Assembly (NCBI GenBank): GCA_045602025.1 | Contig: JAZSAT010000027.1 | Coordinates: 1 to 5,730, forward strand | Origin: RGIG5579 sp045602025 | Lineage (GTDB): Bacteria; Bacillota; Clostridia; Oscillospirales; SIG627 | DNA: 5,730 bases | Reading direction: 5' to 3' | In this document: one piece after another, positions 5,399 to 5,730 of the stretch | Layout: each line of letters begins with the position of its first letter | How positions within the stretch are numbered: the stretch's first letter is position 1 | Translations under genes and position numbers: made by a program | The notes under the pieces: generated by a model | Told to the model about the DNA's origin: nothing | Seen by the model: the letters and a program-made list of their open reading frames with translations, nothing else | The model's database searches: none

Positions 5399-5730
5399 TT
5401 ATCCTTTTTCTGTGTAGGAATATTTAGAAACATTTAATACAATACCCATCTCAGCCATAAAGATCATCAGGGATGATCCGCCGTAGCTGAAGAACGGGAG
5501 AGACACGCCTGTACTTGGGATACTACCCGTAACAACAGCGATATTTAAAAACACCTGAATTCCGATCTGTGCAATGATACCCATTACCAGAAGGGATGAG
5601 AATTTTGAAGGTGCATTTCTTGCTATATAAAAGCCGCGCCAGATCAAAAGAACGAAAAGAACAACTACTGCAGTTGCAAATACAAAGCCCATTTCTTCAC
5701 AAACAATGGCAAAAATATAGTCGTTCTGCG
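5399..5730 (-). CDS. ftsW: FtsW/SpoVE-type SEDS peptidoglycan glycosyltransferase, C-terminal part
   Basis: Only the last 109 residues are inside the window; the 5' part lies beyond the right edge. It opens with QNDYIFAIVCEEMGF, the loop and helix start typical of SEDS proteins (QTDFIFAILSEELGF-like in SpoVE). Membrane segments follow at about visible residues 13-36, 43-66 and 82-101. The signature TGSIPSTG (67-74) and LPFFSYGGSS (77-86) is intact. The protein ends in a short polar tail, SKYSYTEKG. SEDS proteins polymerise glycan from lipid II together with a class B PBP; the catalytic Asp lies upstream and cannot be checked. FtsW is preferred because it directly precedes murG in a dcw cluster. 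SpoVE is the main alternative, since it holds this place in Bacillus. RodA is less likely here. Confidence 0.88.
   Translation of the reverse strand, partial: QNDYIFAIVCEEMGFVFATAVVVLFVLLIWRGFYIARNAPSKFSSLLVMGIIAQIGIQVFLNIAVVTGSIPSTGVSLPFFSYGGSSLMIFMAEMGIVLNVSKYSYTEKG

Noticed and set aside
5383..5433. Upstream ATG of murG adding 17 residues
   Set aside because: The added residues (including KKDKKRR) are atypical for MurG and overlap ftsW coding sequence. The strong GGAGG is placed for the TTG at 5382.
1..5730. Mobile element, CRISPR array, toxin-antitoxin, riboswitch or novel defence system
   Set aside because: There are no direct repeat arrays, transposase or integrase motifs, or attachment-site repeats, and no small unexplained minus-strand genes. 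The gaps are 16, 8, 151 and 186 nt and hold only the promoter, leader and terminator elements listed.

Overview
This window is the distal end of a division and cell wall (dcw) gene cluster from a low-to-moderate GC Gram-positive bacterium. It is most likely a member of the Clostridia, and the FtsZ N-terminus (VNIKVVGVGGGGNN, then RGVEFIALNTD) reads to me most like Oscillospirales/Ruminococcaceae-type sequences. That placement rests on remembered family resemblance, not on a search. All five recognisable genes lie on the minus strand, so they read from the right edge towards the left.

Layout in the direction of transcription: (1) the C-terminal third of an FtsW/SpoVE/RodA-type SEDS glycosyltransferase (5730-5399, cut by the window edge); (2) murG (5382-4282), which begins with TTG 16 nt after the ftsW stop; (3) ftsQ/divIB (4273-3500), which begins 8 nt after the murG stop; (4) a 151-nt AT-rich gap holding a likely ftsZ promoter; (5) ftsZ (3348-2194); (6) a 186-nt gap with a strong intrinsic terminator just after ftsZ and a candidate -10 for the next gene; (7) a five-TM lipoteichoic-acid-synthase/sulfatase-superfamily protein (2007-79); (8) an intrinsic terminator that can work in both directions (42-75). 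Beyond it, the first 43 bases may be the tail of a convergent plus-strand gene.

How the genes work together: FtsW polymerises septal glycan from lipid II, MurG makes lipid II at the inner membrane face, FtsQ/DivIB is the bitopic divisome scaffold, and FtsZ builds the cytoplasmic ring. The LtaS-type enzyme would build or modify a polyol-phosphate envelope polymer outside the membrane. It appears to be a separate transcription unit, because a terminator separates it from ftsZ.

I see no undescribed system, mobile element, CRISPR array or RNA gene. The points most worth a second look are the non-canonical FtsZ C-terminal tail together with the lack of ftsA between ftsQ and ftsZ, the LtaS-family gene directly after ftsZ, and the cysteine content of that enzyme's extracytoplasmic part.
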